Source of the DNA: Daedaleopsis sinensis
Taxonomy: Eukaryota > Basidiomycota > Agaricomycetes > Polyporales > Polyporaceae
Direction: 5' to 3'
Assembly (NCBI GenBank): GCA_033807695.1
Contig: CM066304.1
Span: 868,001-932,000 of the forward strand
Length of the DNA: 64,000 bases
Shown: in pieces, positions 1 through 11,200 of the stretch
How the letters are laid out: every line of letters starts with the position of its first letter
Numbering within the stretch: position 1 is the stretch's first letter
Translations under genes and position numbers: made by a program
The notes under the pieces: generated by a model
The model's database searches: none
What the model was told of the DNA's origin: nothing
The model's input: only the letters and a program-made list of their open reading frames with translations

Positions 1-72
1 ATCCCCTTCTCATCTCTCTCTCATCTCGTACGCTAGACGCACGGCTCCTAGGAATCTGATACCAACGCTAAA

Positions 73-2327
73 ATGGACGCAGTCGCCGTGCTTCAAACCG
101 TTCTCGCTGCTATACAATCTGGCTCAGTAGCCTTGAACGGCTCCGAGGCCTTTGCTACCAACGCCACCGCCCAAGCAGCTCCGACCGCGATCAGTCCTCT
201 ATCCATTCTCCAAATCCCCACCCTCGTCGCGCACCTATTGTCTCTTTCCGCTGTCAGAGACTGGCTCAAGCTCCTGCTCATCGGAGCTGTCCTCGAGTCC
301 TGTCGACGATCTTTGACGTCGTTTTGGACAACTATCAAGAACTACTTCTGGATCACTGTGACGCTCGATGAGGGAGATGATTGTGGCAGTGAGTACACGA
401 CCACTCTAACTGCGCATCACACCAACCTCAACTATGTAAATCCCCTAGACTGGCTGATGTATTGGCTTTCAAAACACCAGGTCTTCCGTGAGTACCGCTT
501 AATATCATGACTTCCGGTGTGGCGCTCACAGTCCTTCCTGTAGGCACTGCCCGGACCCTTGATGTGAGCTCCAGGCATTTTGGACTGGACGCCCCGGTAT
601 TGTCGGAATCGAGCGGAGTCGACGACACCGGGAAAGGACGAAACATCACATTCCTCCCCTCGCTGAACACGACCTACACTCTGTGGTACAAGTACCGCTA
701 TGTGACCGTCACCCGCCACCAGACGAACGACGGCCCATGGCAGACGAAGCAAACCCTGAACATTCGGTGAGCACAGCGTCATACCGTCGAATCAGCCATC
801 CGCTGACCCCCCGCGTGCAGTATGTTGACGCGCAATCACGAGCTGCTTCGCGACCTTCTTCTCGAAGCGAAGAAGCAGTATCTTAGCGCAAGCCAGAACA
901 TGATCTCGGTCTACGTCTCTTCTTCGTGAGCCACTCGGATACACTCGCGTAAAGCTTGTACTGATCCAGGCACAGTGACTACTGGAAGCTGATGTGCACT
1001 CAACACAAGCGTTCCATGAAGTCTATCATCCTAGATCCTGGTGTCATCGATCTCGTAATGAACGACGCAAAGGACTTCCTCGCCAGCAAGGAATGGTACG
1101 CTGAGCGAGGTACACCCGATCATGTTCGTTAACGGTCCACTGCTAATAAGAACACGTTTAGGTATCCCTCACCGCCGTGGATACCTTCTGTACGGCGCGC
1201 CAGGCGCAGGAAAGACGTCTTTGATCCACAGCATCGCGGGCGAACTCGACCTGGACGTCTACATCCTGTCGCTGACGCGGCTCGGGATGGACGACTCCAC
1301 ACTCAACTCGATCATCGCCGACCTCCCAGACAAGTGCATCGTCCTCATCGAGGACGTCGATGCCGCCTTCCACCAAGGTATCAAGCGCGACATCGTCGAC
1401 CCCGAGAAGCGTAGGCCGGAAGACAAGGAGAAGCCGCCACAGCCCGAGAAGGACAGCAGCGAGTCGATATCGCGCATCACGCTCAGCGGGCTGCTCAACG
1501 CGCTGGACGGTATCGGCGCTCAAGAGGGCCGGATCCTCTTCGCGACGACCAACGACTATACGGCGCTCGACCCTGCTCTGTGCCGCTCTGGACGTCTCGA
1601 TCTGCACATCGAGTTCAAGCTCGCGAGCAAGTACCAGTGCCGCGAGCTATTCCGGCGGTTCTACCTCCCCTCTGGCGCCGCCGACGAGAAGGAGCAGGAC
1701 GATGAGACGGAGGAAGCGAGCGAGAAGGACCCGGAGTCCTTCTCACGTACGGACACCCCGCTCGCCTCGACCCCGGCCCCGACCCCAACTTCGGCATCTT
1801 CGTCCTCATCCTCGTCCTCCACCGACGGCGCCGACGCCAGCTCCAGCTCCTCCAGCACATCCGCGACCTACGTCGGCATTGCGCACTCGACGCGCGCTCC
1901 CAAGCTCTCCCGGCGGCAGGCGGCGGAGCTCGCGGACCGCTTCGCCGCGCTCCTCCCGCACCGCGCGTTCTCGATGGCGACGCTGCAGGGGTATCTGATG
2001 ACGTACAAGGCGCGCCCGCACGACGCCGTCGACGCGCTCCCCGTGTGGGTCGCGCGCAAGCTGCGCGAGAAGTCGGGCGGGACGCGCTCGGACGCGCCGC
2101 TCGCGGAGAACGAGGCTGCTCCCAGCCCTCCCGCCGCCGACGCCGCTACCCCCGACGCGGACGGTGCGCAGGCTGCGTCTCCTGTGCCTTCGTCCTCGCC
2201 CGCGGACGCTACAGCGTCTGCGGGGGAGGAGAGGAAGGTTGAGAAGGTCGACGTGGCCGTCGATGCGTCTTCACATTTGCGCGCACTGTTGGAGGACTCG
2301 GTCGCGGCCCCGAGCGTCGCGGCGTGA
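73..2327 (+). CDS. BCS1: BCS1-type mitochondrial AAA ATPase
   Basis: Six exons read in one phase: 73-388, 449-487, 544-766, 821-925, 976-1109, 1162-2327 (660 aa). Order: an N-terminal hydrophobic segment around residues 50-75, a BCS1-specific N domain that includes the WLMYWLSKHQ-like stretch, a segment reading ILDPG just before the AAA module, then Walker A GAPGAGKTS and Walker B VLIEDVDAAF, followed by ATTNDYTALDPALCRSGRLD. BCS1 proteins are inner-membrane AAA ATPases; the founding member inserts the Rieske Fe-S protein into complex III. The C-terminal third after the AAA core is long, Ser/Ala/Pro rich and low complexity, unlike the compact yeast protein, so this may be one of the expanded fungal BCS1 paralogs rather than the complex III assembly factor. 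Introns are 50-60 nt; a branch-point-like CTAATAAG lies before the last acceptor. Confidence 0.9.
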
Positions 2328-2880
2328 ACGCCGCTCAATGGTCAAAAGGCGAATGCGACTCTCGCTTGTATTTTTGTGGGCTTTTCTCTTGGTAGAAGAT
2401 CTGGACCCGGGACCTTTTGTTGGGCCTAGTATCTTGCTGGCTATACCCGTTGGATCTGCTCGGTTTAAATATCTCCCTCTCTTCCCGCGTCCGTGTACAG
2501 AACCAGAACACTGCTTGGTGTGCGCTGTATCTCATAGCACAGACGACCTTGGTGTACAGTACCGATTACCTTCTTGTCGCGCTGGAATGACGAATTGCCC
2601 CGATGGCGGCATGGGTTGTGACCTCTGATGCCTGTGACCTCGGAAACGCCCGTTCGGGCTGTTCCGCAGACGACTGTGACGCCCTTCAAATAGATCGACT
2701 CGGAACTCACTGAGCTTGAGTTCAACTTGCTGCCACGAACCGTTCGGCTATATAGGCTCACACAAGATGTGATCTGACTGATGCCATGATCATGGTCTGC
2801 GGCGGCAGAGGTATTGCGTTAACTTCGTGGATCCCGTCAGCGCGTTTTCTCATTTGACTTCCGTCCCGTAATCTTTATAG
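2328..2880. other. 3' flank of BCS1; no gene recognised
   Basis: This stretch holds the BCS1 3' region and sequence before the membrane-protein remnant. No open frame here carries recognisable domains. A possible short upstream exon of the remnant could end at the GTATTG near 2811, but nothing conserved supports it. Confidence 0.5.
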
Positions 2881-3636
2881 GCTTGATCATATCAAGAGTC
2901 AGCCTCATTCTTTCTGATGCATTTTTGCTAAGCATTACATTGTGGAGCATTCGACGCACTAGCGGTAACAGGGTGCTATCAGTACACTTCAGCGAACCTC
3001 GCTCACTGCAAGAGTTACTGGTTCGAGATGGTGCGTCAAGTCCCTCAAAAGGCTGTGTAGTAGTAACCTCTCTATTCTAACTTTTTGAATAGGCATTACT
3101 TACTTCATGTGCGTGACACTACGGCGGTTTAGCGGTATAGTAGTGCCACTATGATCACTAAATCAAGTCTCCGATGTGCAGAGTCATGCTCATAATCAAC
3201 ACACTCCATCTGACCCTCAGCCTTACAAGCGTATGTTTACGAGTGTTCGCGGCGCTCAGGATCATGAATCTGATGCCTTATTCATACAACAGATGTTTGG
3301 TCGGAGTGACGTTGGGAGCTATCTCGGCATTTTGCGGAGTCGTAAGGATGCATGCACCTGATTTTCTCGCGGAACTGACTGTGAATAACATCGGTCCCTT
3401 GCTATAGATCATGCACCGGAGTTCTCATCAATCGTTTCATTCTCCACCTCCAAGAGGCAGGCAGTCGAAAGGTGCAGGTAGATACGGAAATGGACAACAA
3501 CTCTGACACGCACTCACCCGAGTCGGAGTCATTGGCCTTCACGTCCGTTGGCATACCCACTGCCAGTGGCAGCTTTGTGTCTATGGTTGTTAGCTCCATT
3601 TCTCATCGTGAGCGTGATGACAATGTAGAGTTGTGA
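2881..3636 (+). pseudogene. 3' remnant of a DUF6533-type seven-helix membrane protein
   Basis: Three separate stretches match, in order, the C-terminal third of the basidiomycete DUF6533-type membrane protein family as I know it: a helix segment with SLILSDAFLLSITLW then ELLVRDG (2881-3030), the next helix IINTLHLTLSLTS (about 3183-3230), and the cytosolic tail VLINRFILHLQEAGSRKVQVD running to a stop at 3636. They are separated by GT...AG intervals. The first four or five membrane segments that normally precede are absent upstream, where only the BCS1 3' flank lies. I therefore call it a truncated copy. It could still be a poorly spliced live gene with a diverged 5' end. Function of the family is unknown. 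Confidence 0.45.
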
Positions 3637-3971
3637 CTGAGTAGCAGCGACTCGGAGTATTCCTATATTTCAGCCATTCTACTCGAACTTGTATCTATTC
3701 CGATTCGTCGTGTTTCAATCACTACTACGTCTGGCAGCCATTTATTATGTAGAATGATTCGCAGTAGAAGCTTGCGAAACCTTAAACTTATTCCGTTGAC
3801 GTCAATTTGTTGACGGTGGCGAATGCACTCAGTTCACGCGCTACGTACTGATAGATCGAGAATTTTGTCTGCATCGTTCACAACGCTGCTCTACGTACCC
3901 GGGCCACTGTCAGAGGCATACCTAAGAGATAGGGAGGTCTCGGAAGGTACATTGACAGTACACTTTGAAGC

Positions 3972-3995
3972 TTAGGGTTAGGGTTTAGGGTTAGG
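3972..3995 (+). repeat. Interstitial telomere-type TTAGGG tract
   Basis: The tract reads TTAGGG, TTAGGG, TTTAGGG, TTAGG, the vertebrate/fungal telomere unit, about 4 units with one extra T. It lies inside the chromosome arm sequence, not at a window end. Its last bases contain the stop codon of the minus-strand BTB gene. Confidence 0.85.
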
Positions 3996-5148
3996 CCCAC
4001 CCATCATCCATCTCACTGGCACTGTCGACGTCGCTCTCATCCTCAGAGTCGGGTTCAAGTTCCCAAAACTTGATCTACATTCAATAGTTACGCGACATCG
4101 TTGCATGTGGAGCTGGCACAAGACTTACCTCCATGACCGCATCATGTATGCACCCTGCCAACTTGTCAAAGAAGTCCTCGAAGTACCTCAATCCCTTGAT
4201 GAGGCATTTGGTGCAGAAGATGCACATGGGCCCTAGCAACTCTTCGAGAAGGCATTTCGGGACCCGGAAATGGGTGACATCGGGTACGTCCTTCAGCTGC
4301 TTTATCAGGCTCCTGAGTACATCCTGGCTGCCCATGTTGATATGGTGCGGAACACCCCATTCGGGATCCCATGCCCATCTACCCGCCCTCTTGTGGTGGT
4401 CTTCTCTCAACCATTCTAGGGGGAGGACCACGCCATCAAAGTTCTCAGGAAATCCCCAGTTTGTGTGCAGAGCGTCATTGCTGTACGTCTCATTGTGGTC
4501 CAGCAGGATGTCCGAAACAGAGTAGAACTCCCAGTGATTGGTGTTGACGGCGACCGCAACCGCAGCGGAGTGCGCACGCCTGCGGTAGTCGAGGTACTGG
4601 AACAACGCGTCCGGGGAAACGTCTCGGAGCCCGTCGGGCAACGTCGATCCCAATGCGATGCTCAGCGTCCGTCTGGCCGCGCGCTCCATCACGTCTCGCA
4701 AGCCCAGCTGGCTAGCAGCAACGTACGCGCGCAGCGCCGAGTTGCGCTCGGTGCACCATCCCTCCAAGATTGCTACCCCACGCGCAAGGACGCCGCACAT
4801 GTCGTACTTCTTTGCCGCCTCCACGACCTGCACGACGTCCGCGACCGAGTCGAGCACAGGATCGATCGTGGGATAGCATATGCGGAGGAGGTGGTCCAGC
4901 GTGCGGGCCGTCTCAGACAGCTCGACCACGGGCAATGTGGGAGAGTTGAGGTCGCTTGGGTCCTGTGAGGGGGGCCCGGGCAGGGGCTGGGGGAGGGATA
5001 CCATGTCTGCGAAGACGGGCGAGGCTTCGGAGAGGATGAGCTTGTGGACGCGAAACTCGACGCGGTCGCAGGAACGGAGGACGATGTCTGCGTTGGGTTT
5101 GGTGAACGAGTGCTCGAAGGCTGGGCGCGCAGGCTCCAGTTCCGCCAT
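3991..5148 (-). CDS. BTB/POZ domain protein
   Basis: Two exons on the minus strand, 5148-4129 and 4074-3991, joined in phase 0 by a 54-nt GTAAGT...TAG intron, giving 367 aa. The BTB fold begins near residue 15 with ADIVLRSCDRVEFRVHKLIL, followed by SPVFADM and a VVELSETARTLDHLLR segment, the typical fungal BTB order. The middle has an acidic, helical region; the last exon adds a very acidic tail ending DDGWA. The longer open frame upstream of 5148 lacks family features, so I start at 5148. BTB domains mediate dimerisation and Cullin-3 binding; the substrate here is unknown. The final codons and stop run into the telomere-type repeat. Confidence 0.8.
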
Positions 5149-5684
5149 CGCCGCTAACGAGATGGAGGAGGAGGAGGATAAGGTACTGAGTACGTTTAGC
5201 GCGCTGCCGGATCGCGGTGAGAACACCCGTGAGAAATTAGAATGGTTGAACTGACTTGTCACGCACAGCATATAGTCACGCCTCTTCTCTGTTCGTCGTC
5301 GACCTTCAATCTGCATTCCAGACTGCCAGTTGGTTCTTCGTGAAGTGCGCATTACGCTATTCTCTCTCCCGCTAACATTCAAATGCCCGACTGACAAGGT
5401 CAGTCGAGCTCCAAGTCGCATACAGGTCAAACATATACAATCTAGACATCCACGAGGGTCAAACCTGGGAACGTAGTAATATCCTTCTACAATATGGCAT
5501 ACAGTGAGTGTTGTTTTCTTCAAACGTACATGCGAGGGGGAGCACAGGTCAGGCGTGTCCTGCCAGAGTCGCGCATTTTAGTGGAATGGGACCCCACTGA
5601 GCTGCGCTCCTCCATAGAACGTACCCTCGGCCGGATGTATAGTACTGCAACAATGGACCGTGTCCAGACGGGAGCGCAGGCCAG

Positions 5685-5753
5685 GCGTGCCCTGACGGAG
5701 TCGTTTGTCTGTGAGCACTCCGCTCACAGACAAGCTTCTCAGTCCGGGCACGC
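5685..5753. repeat. Fold-back hairpin, copy 1
   Basis: An imperfect inverted repeat of about 32 nt per arm with a perfect 12-bp core, TTGTCTGTGAGC at 5705-5716 facing GCTCACAGACAA at 5722-5733, loop 5 nt. The outer arms both carry GCGTGCCC-like ends. Confidence 0.8.
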
Positions 5754-5838
5754 GCGTCCGTCTCCGCTCCCTGTCCGGCGCCGCATCGTTCTATCGCTCT
5801 ATCGTTCTGGGAGGACCTCCCACGCCCGCGGTGTGTGC

Positions 5839-5913
5839 GCGCGCATGCCCCGACGGAGTCGTCTATCTGTGAGCATCTCTCACAGATAAACTCCTCAGTC
5901 GGGACGTGCGCGC
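5839..5913. repeat. Fold-back hairpin, copy 2
   Basis: A diverged second copy of the hairpin 85 nt downstream: arms of about 35 nt with core ATCTGTGAG (5865-5873) facing CTCACAGAT (5879-5887), loop 5 nt. Both copies share GACGGAGTCG before the core, so they are related, not chance palindromes. Confidence 0.75.
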
Positions 5914-7314
5914 CCGACGCGTCCTCCCTGCTACGAATGTATACATACCCATAACTGCTGCCCCCGCCGCGCGCCGCCCGTGTGCGGTCGGACGGGCGAG
6001 CGTGAGTACGATAGAGTACCATCTCTGCGTGCGGAGTAGAGACTAGTAGAGAGTCGAGAGTCGAAAGTCGAGGAGGAGGAGATCAGTCCGGAGAAGCGAG
6101 TGGTGGTGGTGCAGCCCCGGGTGCGTCGTGCGCGTACTTATACCGCGCGCGCAGGTGCAGCTTTGCCTCCCCGCCACAGGCAACAGGACACAGGACGCAG
6201 CGGCCACTGGCACGCTTTGTCGCTTTGTGCATGTCTTGTCCCGCCCCGCCACCCGCCACCCGACGGTCAAAGCGGCGCTTGCCGCCCGGTGGGGGTCTTG
6301 TTGTGATTGCGGTCGCATGCCTCTGCTGGTACGGTCTTGTGCTGTGGGGTCTGAAGCTGCTGATGCGACGGCGCATGCTGCGCGGCCGCTCTTACAAAAG
6401 TACTTAACGTCTCTGCCCATGGTGCCGCCGCGGGTTTGCGCGTTTGTGCGTACCATGGCCCCTTTGGACCTCGCGCACGGGTGGCGGGGTTGGCACGTAC
6501 GCCCTTTGTCGGGGGGCGCTTTGTGCGTGTCTTGCCTGCGGGCTTTGTGTGCGTGTGTGCTAACTGCTCATGACATACGCAGGCGGGTGCGCGCGTGGGC
6601 TGCATTGTTTCGACTTTCGTGATCACTCTCCCGGGGTGTAGTTCGGACGGCGTCACGGACTTGCGCTCACTGCTAGTGGGGGCAGGTGCGTGGAGACTAC
6701 CGACGCGGCCACAGGCCTAGGAGTCAACGCGGATCTGCATCTGCTGCTTGTGCTCGAGTGAGCGGTGCTTTGAGCCTCAGACCATCCCGAATCCCGATTG
6801 ACATCGCGTACGTCGGTGACCTCTAGCGTTCAAGATGTCTGTACAGCCACTCATTGAACTTGAGCCTGGCCTACTAGTAAGTGCGGCATGACGGACGGTT
6901 TTGCTAAATCGAAAGTTTCGGGATGAGTTCTGACGATTCGTATGCAGCGATCGCGCGTACGGCACCCTAGGGCACCCTCGATGCTCGCCGTGAAGCGTAC
7001 AAATCACGGTCATTGCCTAAACACTACCTGCTCATTCGTATCGTGCCTGGCCAATGTGCAACCGCACTGGTGCGAGCCGTAGTCTCGGTCAAGCATAGTC
7101 AACGACTGGTGGTAAGTTCCATCTGTTCCTCTTTTCCACCCTTTCTCACTATATGGCCAACACATCTCAAGACGATTCGACGGAATTCCACTCAACATAA
7201 GCACGATTCGATATATAGCGCAGCGTCGCGTTCATTAGATGTGGGTATCGCTATACAGGTACTCATACAACCAGAATTACTACTTCTTCAACTCGACGAC
7301 AAGGAGCTCGGCTT

Positions 7315-7784
7315 TCACACAGATGGCTTGTTGATCTCCTGCTGGGCCTGGCCTTTGTCATGGCGGATATTGCCTGCGAAGTCATCGTCAGCAACCCCGT
7401 CGGCCGGTCACGACACACAAAGGGAGGGGAACGTACCGGCGATCTCCTGCTGGCGGTCGCCTGTGACGGCGCCGACGACGGCGTCGACCTTTCCGCCGAC
7501 GCGGTCACCGACCCCCTCGACGTACTGCTTCGCCTGCGCGGCGTTGTACTCGGCCTCGCCCTGGGCGTGCTCGTCCTTGCCGGACTGCTGCCACGTCTGG
7601 GCGCCGGTGAGGTCACCGATCGTCTCGACGACGGTGCCCTTCAGGGAGTGGTACTGCCCGCTAGCCTTGCTGTGGGAAGACGGTGACATCGTCAGTGCGG
7701 GTGTCCCGAGTGCCCGGGGCCGGGTGCGGGCAGAGCGCGGCGGTGTGCGTACCTGGGCTCATCGACGTTGGCCTTGTAGGACAT
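7315..7784 (-). CDS. CsbD-like stress protein, left copy
   Basis: Three exons on the minus strand: 7784-7753, 7669-7437, 7373-7315 (107 aa). The protein is small, hydrophilic and glycine/glutamine rich, with [19 protein letters not shown], a [14 protein letters not shown] segment, and [15 protein letters not shown] at the end, the pattern of the CsbD-like superfamily, whose members are abundant general-stress proteins of unknown biochemical role. The gene pairs with 14424-14857: same three-exon structure and an identical 233-nt central exon length. The two genes lie head to head with a transposon between them. A TATATAAC motif sits about 100 bp upstream at 7886-7893. Confidence 0.9.
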
Positions 7785-7885
7785 GATGGTGATCAGATCG
7801 TGCTAGTGTTGGAAATACTGGGGGTGCGGGTGCCGGCAGAGTTGGGTGCGTATGTGATTATGACTGGGAGACGTGGTCGATGGCG

Positions 7886-7893
7886 TTATATAC
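7886..7893 (-). promoter_or_regulatory. TATA-like element of left CsbD gene
   Basis: TATATAAC on the minus strand, about 102 bp before the ATG at 7784; the right CsbD gene has a TATAAA at nearly the same distance (about 95 bp), which supports both. Confidence 0.5.
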
Positions 7894-7982
7894 TGCGCTG
7901 CGAGGCTGGGAACTGCGTCATAATGCAGCTCCAATAACGCGCCGCAGCGGGCCGCGCGCGTTTGGACCGCTGTCGGCCGCCA

Positions 7983-8015
7983 CAGGACCCGTGCAACTCC
8001 ACCAGATGTTTGTCC
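7983..8015 (+). repeat. Left terminal inverted repeat
   Basis: 33 bp identical to the reverse complement of 14064-14096; begins CAGGACCC and ends GTTTGTCC. Confidence 0.92.
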
Positions 8016-8278
8016 ATCGAGACCCCCGATTTTTGCCCTCAAATACGCAAACTTTTCGACCTCCGGTACGCAAAGTTGGACAGGGTCAGTCACGTGAGAC
8101 GGGCGCTTGTGTACTCGGTGAGCGCTAGAGCGTTCCATGGCGGTTGTCAAGTACTATCATCTCCTCGAGTGCACTCTTCGAGCTTCAATTCTTCACTATC
8201 TGTGCTAGGACTACACTGTGTCTATGGCTACAAATGTCTTCGTATCTGTACTCTGCTGATCAATTCTTGAAGCTACTC

Positions 8279-11200
8279 TTAGGACCTTCTACCGGCTGCT
8301 TTGGTGCCCGGTTTCACGACCTGCTTCTTCGTCAACCTCAGCACCGCTGGCTTCGCAAGCAAGCTCCACCGGGAGGTGTATTCGGGCTTGAGTGTGGCAT
8401 TATCCGGCGGACCTGCCAATGCCGATGGGCCTAGATGATAGAGGAGTTGTCGAGCAGGTGCGTGTGTGTATAGATCACCGGCACCGTATCTGCATGAGAA
8501 GTTTGGGGCTGGAAGTATTGCCTCGTTTCCGTCGTCGTCATCCGACTGCTCGCCCTCATCCTCGCTGATTCCTCCACTCTATGATAGTAAGTGTCAATAT
8601 TCTATCACGCAGCAGAGGATGAGCACGCACCACCATGAGAGGGAGGTACACCCGAAGAGAGAGATGGGATAAACCCGCGCAGCTAGTCGCCGTTTCGACT
8701 GACCCATGCCGACCTCTGCTTTTCTTGTAGATGTCAAGAACCTCCCCGATGTACATGCGGACGTGATTCCGCACGATCACGAAATGTCCTGGGCGGAGTG
8801 GGAAGACTCCGTTGATGTTCTTCTCGGCGAGATTAGGCAGCGCTGCTGTAGTCCCGAGTCAGCGTATGTGCATATTTAACTGTTGCTATGAGACGTACTG
8901 TTACCAGGTTGGGTGACTGCTTGAATAGATTGGACTGTGCTTTGCCATCGGAGCTCACGGGCTGTCTTTGCGGGCTTGCCACCCATCACGAGAGCTTGAA
9001 CGACACGTACATGATGTGAGCCCTCCTTCACAGACATGGTGTTTTTCTCCGGGTTCTCCAAGCGTGACAAAGCAAAGCGAGGGTCGATTGCGATTACACG
9101 CTCTGAACGTGTCTGTGCGCGACCCAAGTGTTCTAAACGCGACTCGAGCATGAGAGATATGTCGATCTTCTGGTCTTCATTCAAGATCTTGCTCTGAGGA
9201 GCAGTGGGCTCGGACTCGAAGGTCATGGGTTGGATGACAGGAGCACCGGGAACGGGCGGAAATGATGTGTCATGAGCCTGAAGCTCATCCACGGTATGCT
9301 CGAAGTCGTCACAAAGAGCAGCATATCGTGCTGTGAAGTGAGCCGCATCTTCAGCAGCAGTGGGTTGCCTATCTGTGTAAGTCGGATTGCCATCCCCGTG
9401 TTCTCCCTCCGAGTCGTCGTCTTCATCATCGGAAAGATCAGAGTCGACATCTGACTCATCTCTGTCTTGCACATTGGCTGCTTTTCTCCTTCGTCGGGCA
9501 GCTGGGGGCTCCAGGGGCGAGAGCTTAAGTGGGCGCGTGAGAGATGGTGAAGGAAGGCCGAGAAGCTGCTTGGCAATCTGGCAAGCCTCATCGAAAGCAA
9601 GCTCTACAAGTTGGTTGAGGAGGCTGTCCGGCATGACCACGCGCGAGGCAACGAGTTCGTCCGGTGTAAGCGGAGTGGCGTCGTAGTCTAGGATATAGCC
9701 AGCCCTCGAGTTACGCTCCTTCTTGACCTTGAACTGACCGGAAAGTAGGATATGCTGGCGCAGCATCACATGCTTCACGAGCTTCAACAGCTCAGCGTAG
9801 GCAAAGTCCGGAAGCAGTGAGCGTGCAAGTCCAAAGAAATGCTCGACGAACTCGGTCCCGAAAAGCCATGGGCAGAATGGTTGCGTCGGATAGTACCGTG
9901 CAAAGGCGAGTATAAGTAGGAGCATCGAATCACATAGGCGGTTCAGAATGTGGAAGCTGGCGGAAGAGATGAAGGAGCGAGACTGATGATATAGGTCTGG
10001 GAAGCGTTTGGCCATATTCTGGGTATGAGTCCGGCAAATGTGGAGGAAGAAGCGAGCACGGAGTACTTCTTGGGCCCGGTCCTGTATTGTCATGCGTCGA
10101 TTGGTCCATGCTTCGAACAGCTTGGCTACACATAATGAGATGAGCTTCTTCAACACTCAGTAATTATGATATACGTACCAAATACCCATATATATGGATA
10201 CAGCCCTTGGAATTCTTCGCGCACCTCGATGTGCCCATTCTTTTCATGGGTCATCGCGTTCAGGGCCATGTGGTGAAAGAGACGACGAGCTGCTCCGTCA
10301 TCCTGCTTGTCCACGTCCTGTACATCCCGGAGCTGCAGACCAGAGCTTCCCGTGCGGTACAGCAGAAGAAGTGACCTGTTAACCAGATATCCACGGCCAA
10401 GGCTGCAGGTGTGAGTACCATGCTGTGGCTGGTTACGGCAAGTCTTCCGAGCATGTAGTGGATCCTGTACCGAGACGAGTGGACCAGTGATCGGGAAAAC
10501 GGGGGTGCGAAGGTGGATGCCGTAGCGGGGGTAGTCGTACTTCAACGGAGGGAGATCACTCTGTTCATGGTCCATCAGATTCTGTGCACCGAGCTCGGAT
10601 GCAGCACCATCAGCAGCCATTGATATCACGGCCATGTTCAGCTGTGCTGCCATCTTCAGAAAGAGCATGTGGTGTGCGTGTATGTCGGCCGCAGTCTCAT
10701 TACCCTTAGTAGCAATGAGGGCGACAGCGAGAGGTGGAAACTCTGGTAGAGGTATCTGCATAGATAAGTCAATTTCTATCAATCTAATATGTCACCAGAC
10801 GAGATTCAAACCTTCGCTAGACTTGCTCGTGTTTGGGTAGCAACCTGGTTCTCTTCAGCTACTCGCGCAACGAATTTGTCGATGTCTTCCACATCTTCGA
10901 CCTCGCATTCTTCTAGAGGTAGCACTGAGCCAAGAACATGACTCCCAAAGTCGTTGGAGTATGTGAGTCGTTGTCGGACCTTGGTACAGTCGCTTGCAAA
11001 TACCACTGGCCCGGTGTACTTAACGGAATCTGCGAGACGCTTCACTCGAGCGACATTTTCGAAGTCTAGCTCAGGATTACTGAGACAGTCGGGAGAGCGC
11101 ATGACGAGGTTCCTACAATATAAAATGGTCTGTCAGCTCAAAGACGGAAGCCTTTAGATTGGGATAGAATATACCGAAGGGTACGAGGGCAAGGGCCACC

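Larger units (their letters stand above)
5149..7314. other. GC-rich intergenic region without a recognised gene
   Basis: About 2.2 kb. It contains the BTB promoter side, two related fold-back hairpins (listed separately), then 6.0-6.7 kb of GC-rich sequence with loosely repeated CTTTGTG/CGTGTCTTG words. Several open frames of 60-160 codons exist on both strands but none shows a domain, signal peptide or coherent splicing pattern. Confidence 0.5.

Noticed and set aside
4081..5523. 480-codon frame as the full BTB protein
   Set aside because: Codons upstream of 5148 show no family features, and the C-terminal codons past 4129 are intron sequence with a clear GTAAGT donor.
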